NCBI GenBank assembly: GCA_011009095.1
Contig: VTPC01089559.1
Coordinates: forward strand, 601,705-665,704
Reading direction: 5' to 3'
Origin: Ignelater luminosus
Taxonomy: Eukaryota; Arthropoda; Insecta; Coleoptera; Elateridae
DNA length: 64,000 nucleotides
A model generated the notes under the pieces. That model worked only from the letters and a program-made list of their open reading frames with translations. It was not told where the DNA came from and made no database searches. Of this stretch, positions 35,201 to 47,336 are shown one piece after another. How positions within the stretch are numbered: the stretch's first letter is position 1; each line of letters starts with the position of its first letter. The translations under genes and the position numbers were made by a program.

Positions 35201-36029
35201 ACGTATAACAGGTAACAATATTTTTGTTAGATACATTCCATCTTTCATTGTGACAATATCTTAATTTCAAGAATTTATTTAACAAATGATAACCTACTAA
35301 ATAATTGCTCCGCCATCCATACAAAGACGCATTCCAGTGATAATAGTTCTGAATTCCTCATTTCACCCTTGCAGTGGACACAGTAAGTTGAATGAGCGAG
35401 CATATGAGGAAAGGCAACATTTAAACTCTTTGTCAAGAAAGGAAAATGAAAGACCACATCACTGAACACTACAACATTCGCGCCAGTGAGCAGATGCGAA
35501 CTTGTTGCTCTTTAGAAGTATATTTACCATTAAAGTCTTTTTTTGGTACAAAAAAAACAAATGAGAATAATGTGATGAATAAATACATTTCAGATGTAGT
35601 GAAATAAAAACGTTGTTTTCCTCCATTTCGAAGTTGTTTGGAAATAAAATTTTATTATTGTATTACCTTTTGTAAACTTCTGAAATTCAGAAATATTTGT
35701 GAATGATCTGTATGCAGAAAGAATGTTTGTAACAATATTATTGGGAAGCGGAGAATGAAATTTTTTTTAGATATAGCACCTATATATGTATACTCGTATT
35801 TTATAACATTTAATTGAAATATCATTCTGATTATAATTATTATTACTAAAGTTAAGTGTAATTATCATCAAGTTTTCTAAGTTCTAATAAAGAATGTTGA
35901 AAAGTTTTAATTAATATACGTAGGTAAATCAAAGTAGGTAATGTTTTGATGATTTTAAAAATTAATTTTTAAAAATGGCAATAATTCTCAAAGCTTATCT
36001 GTGTAATGGTCAAAAGAACAATAGTTAAA
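32248..36029. other. AT-rich DNA without a recognised gene
   Basis: Several frames of 60-125 codons (the longest on the minus strand, 32543-32163) show no family motif. Nothing else recognised. Confidence 0.45.
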
Positions 36030-36230
36030 AACGGCTGCCGCCGTGGCGTAGAAGACTGTACTTGGTATCGAACTACAAAGGGAAAACGGCATCGACATGG
36101 AATGTACCGTATATAATGCAGCAGAATAAAGGGGCGTTACCATGGTAACTAAATTCCACCAATCAGCGTTTGCATTATTTCATTGCGGAGTACTATTACA
36201 ACCGAATACAAGAATGGTTTGTTTGTGAGT
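36030..36230 (+). promoter_or_regulatory. Candidate promoter island with X-box and CCAAT box
   Basis: This is a locally GC-richer island in AT-rich DNA. It holds a perfect X-box palindrome (36136-36149), a CCAAT box at 36159-36163 (ACCAATCAG context, NF-Y type) only 9 bp further, and a TATAATG-type motif at 36111. About 65 bp downstream an ATG (36214-36216) has A at -3 and G at +4 and is followed 8 bp later by a strong splice-donor match GTGAGT (36225-36230). This could be the first exon of a host gene running rightwards, but no further exon could be joined to it with confidence. Confidence 0.4.
36136..36149. promoter_or_regulatory. Perfect X-box (RFX-type) palindrome
   Basis: GTTACCATGGTAAC is fully palindromic and fits the RFX consensus of two RYYNYY / RRNRAC half-sites with a 2-bp spacer. 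RFX factors control ciliary genes in animals. Binding here is inference. Confidence 0.55.
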
Positions 36231-37140
36231 AAATTGCAAACAATATTTAATTTTTTTCGTGAATAACTTGCATTTCTTTATTATGTTAAATAAATAATTA
36301 GTATATCTAGCAGTTGTTTTGTTATATTTTTTGTATTATGTCAGTGTTACAGTTTGATTTATAATGAGTTCTAATTTGTGCTTTGTATAGCAAACACAAT
36401 GAAGAATTATAAAAATATAATTTTGGCTGCTGAAATACATTTATTTGGTTTTAATATAAATCATATTAGCTGCATGCAAAATATTATATAGTATATAAAA
36501 AATTACTAAATTCGCAAAAGTCTATAAGCTTTTTGTAAATTGAATGTAAATTTTTGGTTTGTATGCCAACAAGTTGTTAACTTTTTGAGAAAATTAAGTT
36601 ATTTATTTGAGGTTATTTCTGTATCAAAAACATTCTTAGTATAAATAACCATTTGGCCATTCTCAGATTATTTATGATGAGTGACATTTATTGTAATAAA
36701 AACCTTTCTGAACTAAATTCTGCAGGTTATGTAAATTTGCGAATTACAATTATTACTATTTATGAATATTCTTGATTCTTACGTACTTTAATTTTTTTCA
36801 AATGGATAACGAATTTGGTGAAATTGAAAATATCATTTATTTGCATTATAGAATTGAAATATCTGATGGCCTTTAGGTATGTACATCTTTTTTCGTAATT
36901 AAAAGAAAGTTGAACATATAAAGAAAAAAAGGCAAGACAAAATACGAGATTTATTGTTCAGTGTAAACCAATAAATAATCTTGCATCTTATAGAATTATT
37001 TAAATAGGTACAGAGAAGTATAATTTATTATAATCGACACTACAAACATTGTATATTATGAAACAATAAAAAAAAATACTTTGTAATACCTACCTACGTA
37101 TATTTTGAAACTTTATGTCGATTTTAAAGTTCTCTACATT

Positions 37141-37790
37141 CTTGCATCATACAGAAGGCAGGTCAGTGAAGGGTGTTCCCACAGCCGGGATTCCTATATT
37201 CGAAAGAAACACCCAGGCAGCAGGGATTAATGTTTAGGGATCTAAAGATTACGCATAGGTAATGAAGAAAGAGAGTGCGAATTTCAACCCTAAATTGTAA
37301 CGTAAGTGCACATTATTTGCATAATACCAAATTATTAGAAAAAGAATGGTATTCCATTGCAAGAAAAAAATGAAAATATAAATTTGCAGTTTGTCATGAT
37401 TATTATATTCATGTTAACCGAAATACGATTAATCTGCGCGTCAATTAAGTTGTTGCTGTGTCTTCCACTTTGCACTAAATTGACTTATATATGTTACTAG
37501 AACTTGTTTATAACAAACCCTAAAATTTTTGTTTAAATCTTATAAAACTGATATAGGCAAATTGAATAATTACGTCATACAAATTACGTTTTACTGCATA
37601 CCCTAGATTGTCAAATTATTTACTCGAAAGGGGCGACGTCAATTGCAATTGCAGTAGCAAATATATTGCGGCATCATATCCACCCACCTGGCAATCTATT
37701 GCTACTATATGATTACCGTGACAAAATTGCGCGATTAGGGCCCTGCCAGCCGAGGGTGCTCATCGAGAAAAGGGACTACCAAATAGGTTT
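37141..37790 (+). other. Two small GC-richer islands, possibly exonic or old element sequence
   Basis: At 37141-37240 one frame is open for about 34 codons (TEGRSVKGVPTAGIPIFERN) and then stops. At 37660-37790 a frame reads YDYRDKIARLGPCQPRV; this recalls the RDK...LGPCQP block before the TTF-type zinc finger of ZMYM/hAT-like proteins. A donor-like AG|GTTTGT follows at 37785. Neither is long enough to call a gene. Confidence 0.25.
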
Positions 37791-40700
37791 GTTAATTTAA
37801 TTTTAATTAAAACTTTTGTTAGTGCGAACTAAAGTTAGGTTAACACTAAAAAATAGTTTAGTTGTGTATAAAAGCTAGTATGTTTCATGCAGCTAGTAGT
37901 TTAATTGCCACAATTAGTAACCAAAAGTTTTATAATAAATTTGAAAACTATCTTTCTCGGTGTACAAGGGAAGCGGTGTAGCCAGAGGCAACGACTTATA
38001 AAAAACTTAAATTGTTATCATTTCCCTCTTTGCTCTGGAGAAATAAAAATATAATAAACAAAGCAGAGGTTACACATTAAATTTGTCTTGTATAAATAAA
38101 AAGTGGCAAATAATAAGTTCAATCTATTCAGAAACATTCTTGTGGAAGAAATAGTTTTGCAATTATTGTTACTGAGAGTTTACAAATAAAAGATTACGCA
38201 GAATTCAATTTGATGCAAATTAAAGACAAAAAACCTCTGAAACCATGTATACTAAACAGATAGCAATGAGATTTTAAGTTTCATGCAGTAAAGCATTGAT
38301 TTATATTATTATTATACACCCAATGAATTGAGGTGTCAAAACTGATGTTTTTATATTCATATTTACCAGTATCATGTCTTATTTAAAATTCTAGTTCGAA
38401 AAACGTTTTAATTTTATCTCACATTTTTGAAAGCTTTAAATTTCTTTTCAGTTCTTGTATAATTATTTCTATACGCATTAGAAAATATCTCGAAGACTGT
38501 TTTTGATTTTTCCCGATTTTAATTTCTATTTTTAAAAATAGACTGGTATAGGTATCGTGCCTCGAGGGAGGTGGAAGTTTTTTCCAGAAATCTAACAGCA
38601 GATTCTTGGCGAAAGAGGTAAAGTAAATATTACTCAGCTTGTTTCTACCTAGCTGAGATAACCACAAATTGATAGATTGTATACGTAATGGAAGAAAGAG
38701 TGAAGACTATGGACTGCAATACAAAGTTTGTCAATACTCTTCGTTCCATTTTCATTACAATGTAGTCATAGATAATCAGTTATATTTTTGTATTTTGTTC
38801 TTTTAACGTTTACCTTGTTTCAGAAAAGATTGTCTAGTTTAAATTTAAATTTGGAAACGTTTATCCAAGCTTGCTTACTGTCTTCACTTGAAGATGATAA
38901 TTTCAGTGTTCTATAGTCTATTGTTTACATCTTGGTAACATGAAATTTCTGAATCAAGGGGTTAAAGCGTTGATGTGTTTTGATGAAATTGAAGACCAGC
39001 ATAAACTAAGTATGAGTGCTAAAAACAATTTAGAAAATTAGTTTTTATTCCACTGGCTGTCCTAGACTTTCTATCAGGTGTTGCAGCTTTCGTGAGATCT
39101 ATTTCATTATTTGACGACAATAAACTCTAATTTTAGTAATATCTCATTTAGCAATTTTCTTCTTTTTGTTGGATTGTTTACCAGGCGTTACACGCCCTTC
39201 CGAGAACAATATCTCACATAACACACACATTCAAACCAAACCAAACCAAAAAGAATGACCCTAGGAGCGTCAAAAGATGTTTTAGGTTTACATTATTAGT
39301 ATTTTTGCTATTCTTTTTTTGTCTTCCTGTACATTGAAAAAACATCAAAAGCTATGTATAATCCTCCTTAATCTTTTGTGCTAAATTTAAAAAGATGTTC
39401 ATTTTGATGAGTATCTGCTCAAATGTAGAAAAATGTGGCTTTAGTCATTTTTTTGGCAAAAACATGGTCTTAGATTTTCGCAAAGAAATACAAACGACAG
39501 ATTCAAATCTTTACGTCGAAAAACCTGTAGAATCGCCACGGCATTCTGTACTAAAGCAAGAGTTGCACAAAGTCACTCAAAAACAGCAACCTAACACATT
39601 TTTCTTTCGTCTGGATCAAAAGTAGCGTCTTTTGACCCAGTTTTTGGTATCAAACGCGGCCTTCTTAAGTACTAGTGGTAATATTCTAGAGCACTAGCGC
39701 GCATTTGACAACAAAAACTCATGCCGAAAGAGCAATTTTTCGGCACCTGTTGCATAATATACTATTTTGGCGCTCCCAGGGGGAGTTTTGAAAAACTTCT
39801 AAATATGTGCTTACTTCTACTCATCTTGGCTCTAGAATCATCAGGTTCCTGGAAAAAAAGACGCCCCTTGCATTTTCCAAATTGCTTTAGGAACTCGGAG
39901 TTCCTCTACATTCAAAAATTCTAGGAAGGAAAAGAGTAAATATGCGATAAGAGGTAGTTAAATCCCGAAAGTAACTATTTTGGCATTCCTCTACTCGGCT
40001 AAAGAAAACCAGAGAAAACCTTAATGGGAACACTCCTGAGTTCAAACTAAGACGTTAATATATTTATAATTTAAATTTTTGAGCCACCCTGTAAAAAATC
40101 CTGACTATCTATGCAGATTGGGTCAACAAATAACGTCTTAGAATTGTAACACTATTAACAGGCACATTATAAACCTTTAGATGCCTAATCCCAACATCTC
40201 TTTTTGTTTCTTGCTTAGTTCAAAGTTCAGTGTTATACAATAAGAAATATTTCTTTTCTTACCTTCAACATGTGGTCTGTAAATTACAACAAAAACGCCT
40301 TGTTTGTGACATACCTTGGCTAAATAAATCATACTTGAAGTGGTTGAGATTTTGATATCAGTGTGCATTGATTTTGGCTGCCAGCCTCTTTTCTTGTGTG
40401 TTATTTACTTTCTAGTCAAACGAATCTAATTTTCTTATTAGGCTAACCATTTTTAATGAATTCTAGTAGTTTTAAATTAACAAATATAATTTAGATATAT
40501 GGAATTCCAATATTTCATCATTTATTTTTATTACAAAAAGTAAAATGTGGAGTAATAAAATTATTTTAGTTTTCTTCATATAATAATTTCGTCTTAACTT
40601 CACCTGCGTTACTTTCCAGAAAGCCATATGCGTTATTAAAGAAATTCCTTTCGTTATTCTTCCAAATATCCTAATGTAACAACTCTAAAAGCATCATTAT

Positions 40701-41689
40701 ACATTTTTAAGGAGATAAAAATTCAAGCATGCTCTATATCCGGGCTGGAAGGGATAATACACCTGTTCAAATTCATTTTGTAGTAATAATATAAAACTCG
40801 AACAATATACCTTGCTCGCATAAATAACATCACCGCATCGCAAAGTGCTCCAGAAAGAGCAAAATATCAGCTATCAGCTTCATTGTTTGTTATTTATTAT
40901 CCCTGACAAGAACTTTTAGAGTTACCTCATTAGATATCAAAATCGATCCGAATTTTTCTTTTTTTAGAATGAACTCTAACATAATATGCCATTTTATTTA
41001 CATTACTATTAAAAAATAAAACGTTTGTTTTAGTGATTTGATAATAAACAATGCCAATTGATATAGTAAAGAATGCCTCATAACCGTAAGCAATAAAGAG
41101 TTTCAGGTCTGTGGATGTAAAAGAAGAGTGATGGAGATACGTTGATTTAATGTACATTTCCATCTTTCTCCGACGAAACTAGTCTCAAACCTTATTGTAT
41201 CTGTTTCTCACTAATCTTTAAGCAGACTAACATAATACACTCTCAAGAAAACTTTGGTAGTTGTCAATATGTATTACGCTCTGGTGAGGAATCTGAAATA
41301 TCAAAACATGCTTAAACTCGTTGCGCTTTTTTAGTTTGTGCAGATTTCTTTTCTTTCCGCCACCGGAAGTTTTCAAAAGTTAAATGTTTGAAGTTTGACT
41401 AATCAAAGTGTTAACTTTTGGTATAATGGAATATTATCTATAGCATAACATGGAAAACCAAAAGTAACTGAGAAAAAATGTCTAAAAAGAGTCGAAAAAT
41501 TGTTTTTTACTCACATGCGTCCAAATAACTATGTATAGCGTTGCCCTGCACTTTCAAGCTTTCTCGCTGTTATTTTAAAAGGTACTGCTTTCGGATTAAA
41601 AACCGAAAAACAATAATACATTATCACTTTGTTCATTTCTGAGTATTTACAATAACAAGTTTTGATATAGATACAGATTTAGAGTTAGC
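37791..41689. other. AT-rich DNA without a recognised gene
   Basis: Short frames of 60-82 codons occur with no motif. A CCACCCTGTA motif lies at 40084-40093. Otherwise nothing was recognised. Confidence 0.45.
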
Positions 41690-42690
41690 TAAGGTTAGCG
41701 CTAGGGTATTTGACGTCTTGGGCAGAATTTCTTGAGATATTTCTTCCTTTAGATAGAAAAAATTTTAAAAAGGATAAATAACCGTTTGAATGCAATTTCA
41801 CTTGCAGAAAGTGTGGGAAAGCAAAACACTTTCAATCTACTATCCGCATGTTATATTAATGTGAAGGGCTAAGGGATCTTAAGATACAAATACTTTAAGT
41901 CAGAATTTCTTAATAGATGAGGTTAAGAGCATCAGGACTAGCGCTTTTTTCGAGCGCCTTTGTGTAGTAAACAGGATGGTGCGCTTCATGTCAGACTCGG
42001 TTGTCTCAATCGCCACTGTTTAGCGTGCCTATGGCAAATTGCCTCATTTGCGTCGGTTCTGCTCTAGATAATTCGTGTCACTATGTTGATCATACAAAAA
42101 TTGCTTACTTATTAGGGACTTACAGATATGGGTTTTCATAATGTTACTAATGATGTCTGAAAATTCTGGCAAAAAACGCAAGAGATCTACTCTAAAACAC
42201 TCGTAGACACTAAACAACCAACAGATTACAAACTCGAAACGCAATGTAATCTGCGACGCTACACTACAAAAAATATGTCTAGAATTTACAGTATTATGAA
42301 GTTGCAAATCGAAATTAGGTACTTAGTACGTAGTTACTGGTTTTCATAATGTTATTAAGTAACTGAATATTCTGGAAAGAACACTAGATATTTTTGAAAA
42401 ACGTTGGCAATCTACCGTTGAACACTCGTAGACATTAAATAACCAAAAGAATATTAGCGTGGAAGCACGAACTACGTCATATCATTAGAGATGTAGCAAA
42501 ATGTTTAGGGCTGGCGTTATGGTATTTGGCGCCTACAGCAAAATTTCTTGAGGCAACTTCATGTGGTAAACAGAATAATGCGTGGTGTGTTTAACGTCAG
42601 TTTCAGTTGCCTTATTCTTCACTGTGCAGCGCAAGGTCACCGTGGTGCCTACGGAAAGTTGCCTCATTTACACTAACTCTGAAGAGCATT
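41690..42690. repeat. Local duplication in P-Q-R / R-P-Q order
   Basis: Three blocks occur twice. P is near 41700-41735 and 42510-42555 (TATTTGRCG... TTTCTTGAG). Q is at 41960-42060 and 42560-42685 (GTAAACAG..., ending TTGCCTCATTT). R is at 42128-42227 and 42340-42440 (GGTTTTCATAATGTTA, later CACTCGTAGACA). The first unit has about 220 extra bases between P and Q. The copies are diverged, so this is an old duplication or two insertions of one element. No coding content was recognised. Confidence 0.65.
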
Positions 42691-43757
42691 CTCACCAGAT
42701 AGGTGGTCTCTTTCGTGGAAGGCTGAACGTTAGTTGGTTATGGTTCAGATAGCCAGAACATCATCATAAAGAACTATGAACCCGCTTTTGAACGATTTTT
42801 AGAATATCTCTACTAAGATACAATAAAACACAAAGTCCGATGATTTAAAAAGCCCAAGTTTAGTTGATGCCATGCAAAAATATGTTATCAGTCTTTCTAA
42901 AAATTCTGACACAACTACGAATATGAATTTACCATTGGACGCTATAATCAAGATAAGAATTATGTTTGTACATGTTTGAAACAAATTTCTTCATCTGAAG
43001 GTTTCTTCAGATCCGATATCAGCTATTAACACTAATGGCTATCAGAGGATAATGAGATATCTAGACTAACCAATTAAAGATTTTAACAACGACCTCTGTC
43101 AGAACAATCAGATCCTATGACAGATTTCGGTTTTAGTATAGAGACACTAAAAGTGGCACAGATAACCATTAAAAACATCTCTTTGTAGGAGGCAAGTTGG
43201 TAAGGGTAATTTGATTTTGAAGTTGCTGCTGACTAGAAAATTTACAGGTATAATATAGGAAATACATTAGCGAAAAACTGATCAAACGCGCTAAGTAACT
43301 AAGAATGTAACATGTTCAAACGAAAGGTACTATTTAAAACAGAACAGAATAGAAAAGACCGCATGATGTTAACATGCCGTCTTGAACAAACATTACCAAT
43401 AAGAAATCGTTCTGAAGAGAATTAAATTTAAAATTCATCTTCATCTACGGTTCGTTAGAATAAAAGTTTGAAAATTGCAAATGCAAAATAAGTTGTAAGT
43501 TTACTTATGATAGAACAAAAAAGTCAATAATTTGTGGACTCTTAAATTTGATTCTTAAAACTGAGTTGAAGAAGAACAATGATTTCAGTGGTCATCATAA
43601 TAATAATCCTAAAGTTTTTTGACAATATTCGACATGGAATTACTATTAATAGTATTTATAATTTCTGGCTTTTAAAACACGACTTGCATTTATTCCTTCT
43701 ATAAAGTTAAACAAAAAAAACATGAGACTGTTCGAAAGAAATTCACATTTTTGTTTA
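42691..43757. other. AT-rich DNA without a recognised gene
   Basis: No element ends or motifs recognised. Confidence 0.5.
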
Positions 43758-44292
43758 TTAGGTCATGGCTATATGGATACTTTGTTTATGAATTTTGGCA
43801 CTTCTATCTACTCTTAATTTTTCCAAAGCGTTCACATATTTCTTTATTTTATCTAAGAACAAACACCGGAGACTCTTTGCCCAACAATTAAAATAAAAAA
43901 AATTGGTTGGATTCAAGTCTGATGGTTTTGAAGAATAGTCCAAAAACAGCTCTTTGTACAACTTGACCGTTATCCTGAAGAACAAAACTTATTGATTTTT
44001 TGATTTCTACGTTCTGCTCAATAAACATCACATTCTTCTAGCTACATATTCTCAGCTTATTCTTGACAATCGTCCGGACACTGTTCTCATTGATTCAGAG
44101 TTTCTTCGACATCTTCGGTATCAAAGTTTTAAGTTGCACACGAAATTCTTTCCTGGATTTAACGTGACTGTCGCGGTTGTACATCTCATGGTTCCTAATC
44201 CTTAAAAGGTTTGACTGCGTCCTAGATTGTAGTGCTTCTGTACCCGGTTGTACAGTTTTTCCCATTTTCGATGTTTCATGAGATATCGTCAT
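43758..44292 (-). pseudogene. Tc1/mariner-type transposase relic with internal deletion
   Basis: Minus-strand reading. The frame open from 44292 to 44095 starts MTISHETSKMGKTVQ and continues to SRKEFRVQLKTLIPKMSKKL. After a stop it resumes with INENSVRTIVKNKLRI, a helix-turn-helix pattern of Tc1/mariner N-terminal domains. Shortly after come QDNGQVVQ (about 43982-43958; the QDN of the second catalytic block), PSDLNP (usual SPDLNP, about 43920) and a tail with KYVNALEKLR (about 43840). The segment that should carry the first catalytic Asp, roughly the middle of the protein, is missing. Inverted repeats were not found. The family beyond Tc1/mariner is unassigned. Confidence 0.55.
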
Positions 44293-44572
44293 TATAGCAA
44301 AAGATAGACGGTTGAGGTTTGCACCGCACTAGTCTAACTTTTTAAGCTAACTACAAACAAAATTTGACAATTCTTTTTTGTTTGTTTGTTATAAACAAGA
44401 ATTCTAAATTCTTTTCTTGTTGGAATAACGAAAAAGTCATTACATCACTAGTGAATAAGAACATCCTTAAAACTTCCTGGCTACCTATGATTTTCGAGTT
44501 AGAGGCACTTGAACTTTTTTTAAATTTTAATATAAAGCATATGAATAAAAACGCCTTTTACCACCGAAGCTG

Positions 44573-45940
44573 AAGAGAATTGCAAAATAAGCATCATACT
44601 TAAGCTTCTGGTTAGAGATGTCCCGTCGATGCAAAGATTCATGGAAAGCAGGCTTCAGACGTTAAGCCATTCGTGAGGCGATGTCTCAAGGTGCACAGAT
44701 TAGGGGAGCAAAAATTGATGAATAGAGATGTAAATTGCGTATTTGAAAGACCATATAGAAGAACATTAATTCGGAGAAAAAAGGGACGACATAATTCCAT
44801 ACAAAACCTTGCATGTGTCATCATTAACTCGACTACAAAAAAAAAGAAGGAGGAATTGTCAATACTTTTACAATAATTCTAGTATTGAATACCTTAGCTC
44901 TGAATTAGGTATTCATTTTAGTCTTTCCGATATTCATAATCTTTTTCTTACTTTGAATAATTCAAATATGACTGCAGTGAAACCTTCTCAGCTTAGATAT
45001 CAACAGACATTTGAAGGAAATTCATCTTCAGTTTTATTAATATCGATTAGTGATTTCAACAAAAACTAAATATTTGTCTGCATATTTTCGGACTTTCTAA
45101 ATAAGTCACTACGATTTGTACGTATGGTTCCAGGTTAAGCCTTAGATCACAGAAGATAAATTCAAATGGATTTCGATAGCGTATATTGCAGTACCTACAC
45201 ATTATTTACACGCCAAGAACGTTGTGAACGAGGTGTAGCGAAGAGTAGAAAAGGAGGTAGTTGGAGAGAATATAGTGGGTGCTTAGACTGTGATCTGTTT
45301 TTGGCGAACGGAAAAATGTAAATAAATGAGTCCATTCCAATTTATCGTCTATGCTTTAGACGCAAATCCATATATTCAAATGTCTATTTTTCTGACCTGT
45401 GTAAGTTTTCAAGTACCCGTTAAAATATTTAAACTGTTCATACTTTTCGATTTGTCTAGGGTTTTCCAATTTGGCTTGACTTTATGAACCGGTTGTACTA
45501 GTTGAGTAAGTTAAATTAAAAGAAACGATTAAATCTTTCTTACTAACAGTTGTTTTTGCTTTAATGTTGCTTGGTGAGAAATACAAAGGCGCAAAAATCG
45601 TAAGTTACCTCGGGGTATACTAAAGGTAACAGTATAAATAGACACCTCCCTTATCAGCTAACTTGGCAAAAATACTAACATCGCCGTTATTTACAGGGTG
45701 AACAGTGGTTCAGGAATACTAAATTAGTTTTTGAACTGCGATTTCGAATCAGCTAAAATCACTTTATATAATGCGTAGTTGGTTAAACCCTAGATTTTAT
45801 ATCAGTTGAATTGGCGAAAATTATTAACCAACAAATGGTGGTACAGATTTCAAATATGGTGGGAAAAGAGGTGAGCAATAGTAACAACCAGAGTAGCGTT
45901 CCTATGGAAATGACAATAGATCTCCAGATGTTAAGGGTTT
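44573..45940. repeat. Dispersed repeat, copy B
   Basis: Same orientation and block order as 1795-4340. It lacks the fold-back element and the 2050-2690 segment of copy A, giving an empty-site comparison for both. It carries about 300 bp at 45155-45455 not in copy A. Open frames at 44673-44876 and 44809-45069 are not maintained in copy A and are not called as genes. Confidence 0.75.
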
Positions 45941-47336
45941 ACGGAACTAATTAGTTTTTAAAATTGTCTGGAATTTTGGAAATTCCGGGGAATCGAAAAA
46001 AACTCTAATATTATGTAGTATTGGAGCAAAAGTGTGATGTCTTTAAAATATAGATGTAAGTCAGTTATTAGAAAGTAAAATTAAATAAATGCAGGCGTTA
46101 ATAATTTGTAAAATTATAATTAGTCTTTAATTTCTACGTTTATGGACCGTTAGCTGCCATGTAAGACAATTAATTATTTCTACCATTTTAACAAAAATTT
46201 GTTCTGTATTTATATGGAGTATTTCTTTTACAATCTTTAGTAAACAAAACATTAAAACGTGCATGCAACTTCCTAATTACTACTGTAATGTATACTGTGT
46301 GTTTGTTTTAGAATAATCCACATTTAATATTGCGTAACCAAATGTAGTTACCAAACTATCAAAAATATCTTTTTGTTCGTTTAATTCAGTCAAAGATATA
46401 AAAATATATACAGATAATGAATTTTCTATCATGGACTTTCTCATGCATTTTCTAAGTTTCAAGGTTTAATCGTAATATTTCTATATCAGACTAAAAGTTA
46501 AAAGGTAATAAAAGTTTTTGAGCTTTTATAAACCATCATTTTCTCATAAAATCAAGCATATCACTGTTATCAATTAGACCGAACACCGATTGAAGTAGAT
46601 ATAAACAGGTTACGCCACGCGTATGATATAGTGACCATCAGATGAGAGGACATTGTTTTCCCATAAAATTTAAAGAAAGTAACGTTTTACGATTTGATTA
46701 AAAAAATAAAAACCGAGACAAACAGTTCAAAATTAATGAAATCTTAAGTGCTCATGGTCACACGCCATTAAGATTCCTCTCATAACATCCGCGTTTAAAT
46801 CGCACCAAGATGATTTAAACAAATTAAAAATTATATATGGTATTTTAGAACAATTATAAGAGATTTCTAATAAAAATTTTTTTAATTACTAGCAAACCGA
46901 GAAGTCCTATGTGGTATGCGACGGCATGTAAATCATCTGAATATAGCAGATGATTTGTTGCTACCATCAGTGATTATTATAGAGAAATTTTTTATAACTT
47001 AACAGTATTTATCAGAATAAAACGGTAAAACAATTTGAGAAACACTAAAGGAGTGCAGAAAGAAAATTGAATATCATAACCATCACTAACTTAGTATATA
47101 AAATAAAAAAGAGAAACCTGTCTTTACTGTGAGTATTTTAGTTTCTAGCAAGGAGTGAATATTTCTAATTGACTATTCTCAACTAGAAGTCCTGGGTTAG
47201 AAGCAGTTGAAGCAACATTCAGTAAGAGAAACATCAACAACTGTTTATTTAAAAATTAAACTTATTATCAATTTTAAAAAAATTTCATTCCCGATCTCTT
47301 GTGATAAATGCATAGAATATGATGAACCTCTAAGTA
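45941..47336. other. AT-rich DNA; possible reverse-transcriptase scrap
   Basis: Mostly anonymous. At 46906-46983 the plus strand reads GMRRHVNHLNIADDLLLPS, resembling the HLRFADD block of RTE-type LINE reverse transcriptases. It is isolated and may be chance. Confidence 0.35.

Noticed and set aside
36053-36095. A-box/B-box-like motifs (TGGCGTAGAAG and GGTATCGAACTA) suggesting a tRNA or tRNA-derived SINE
   Set aside because: Both boxes are imperfect and no cloverleaf arms or repeat copies are visible.
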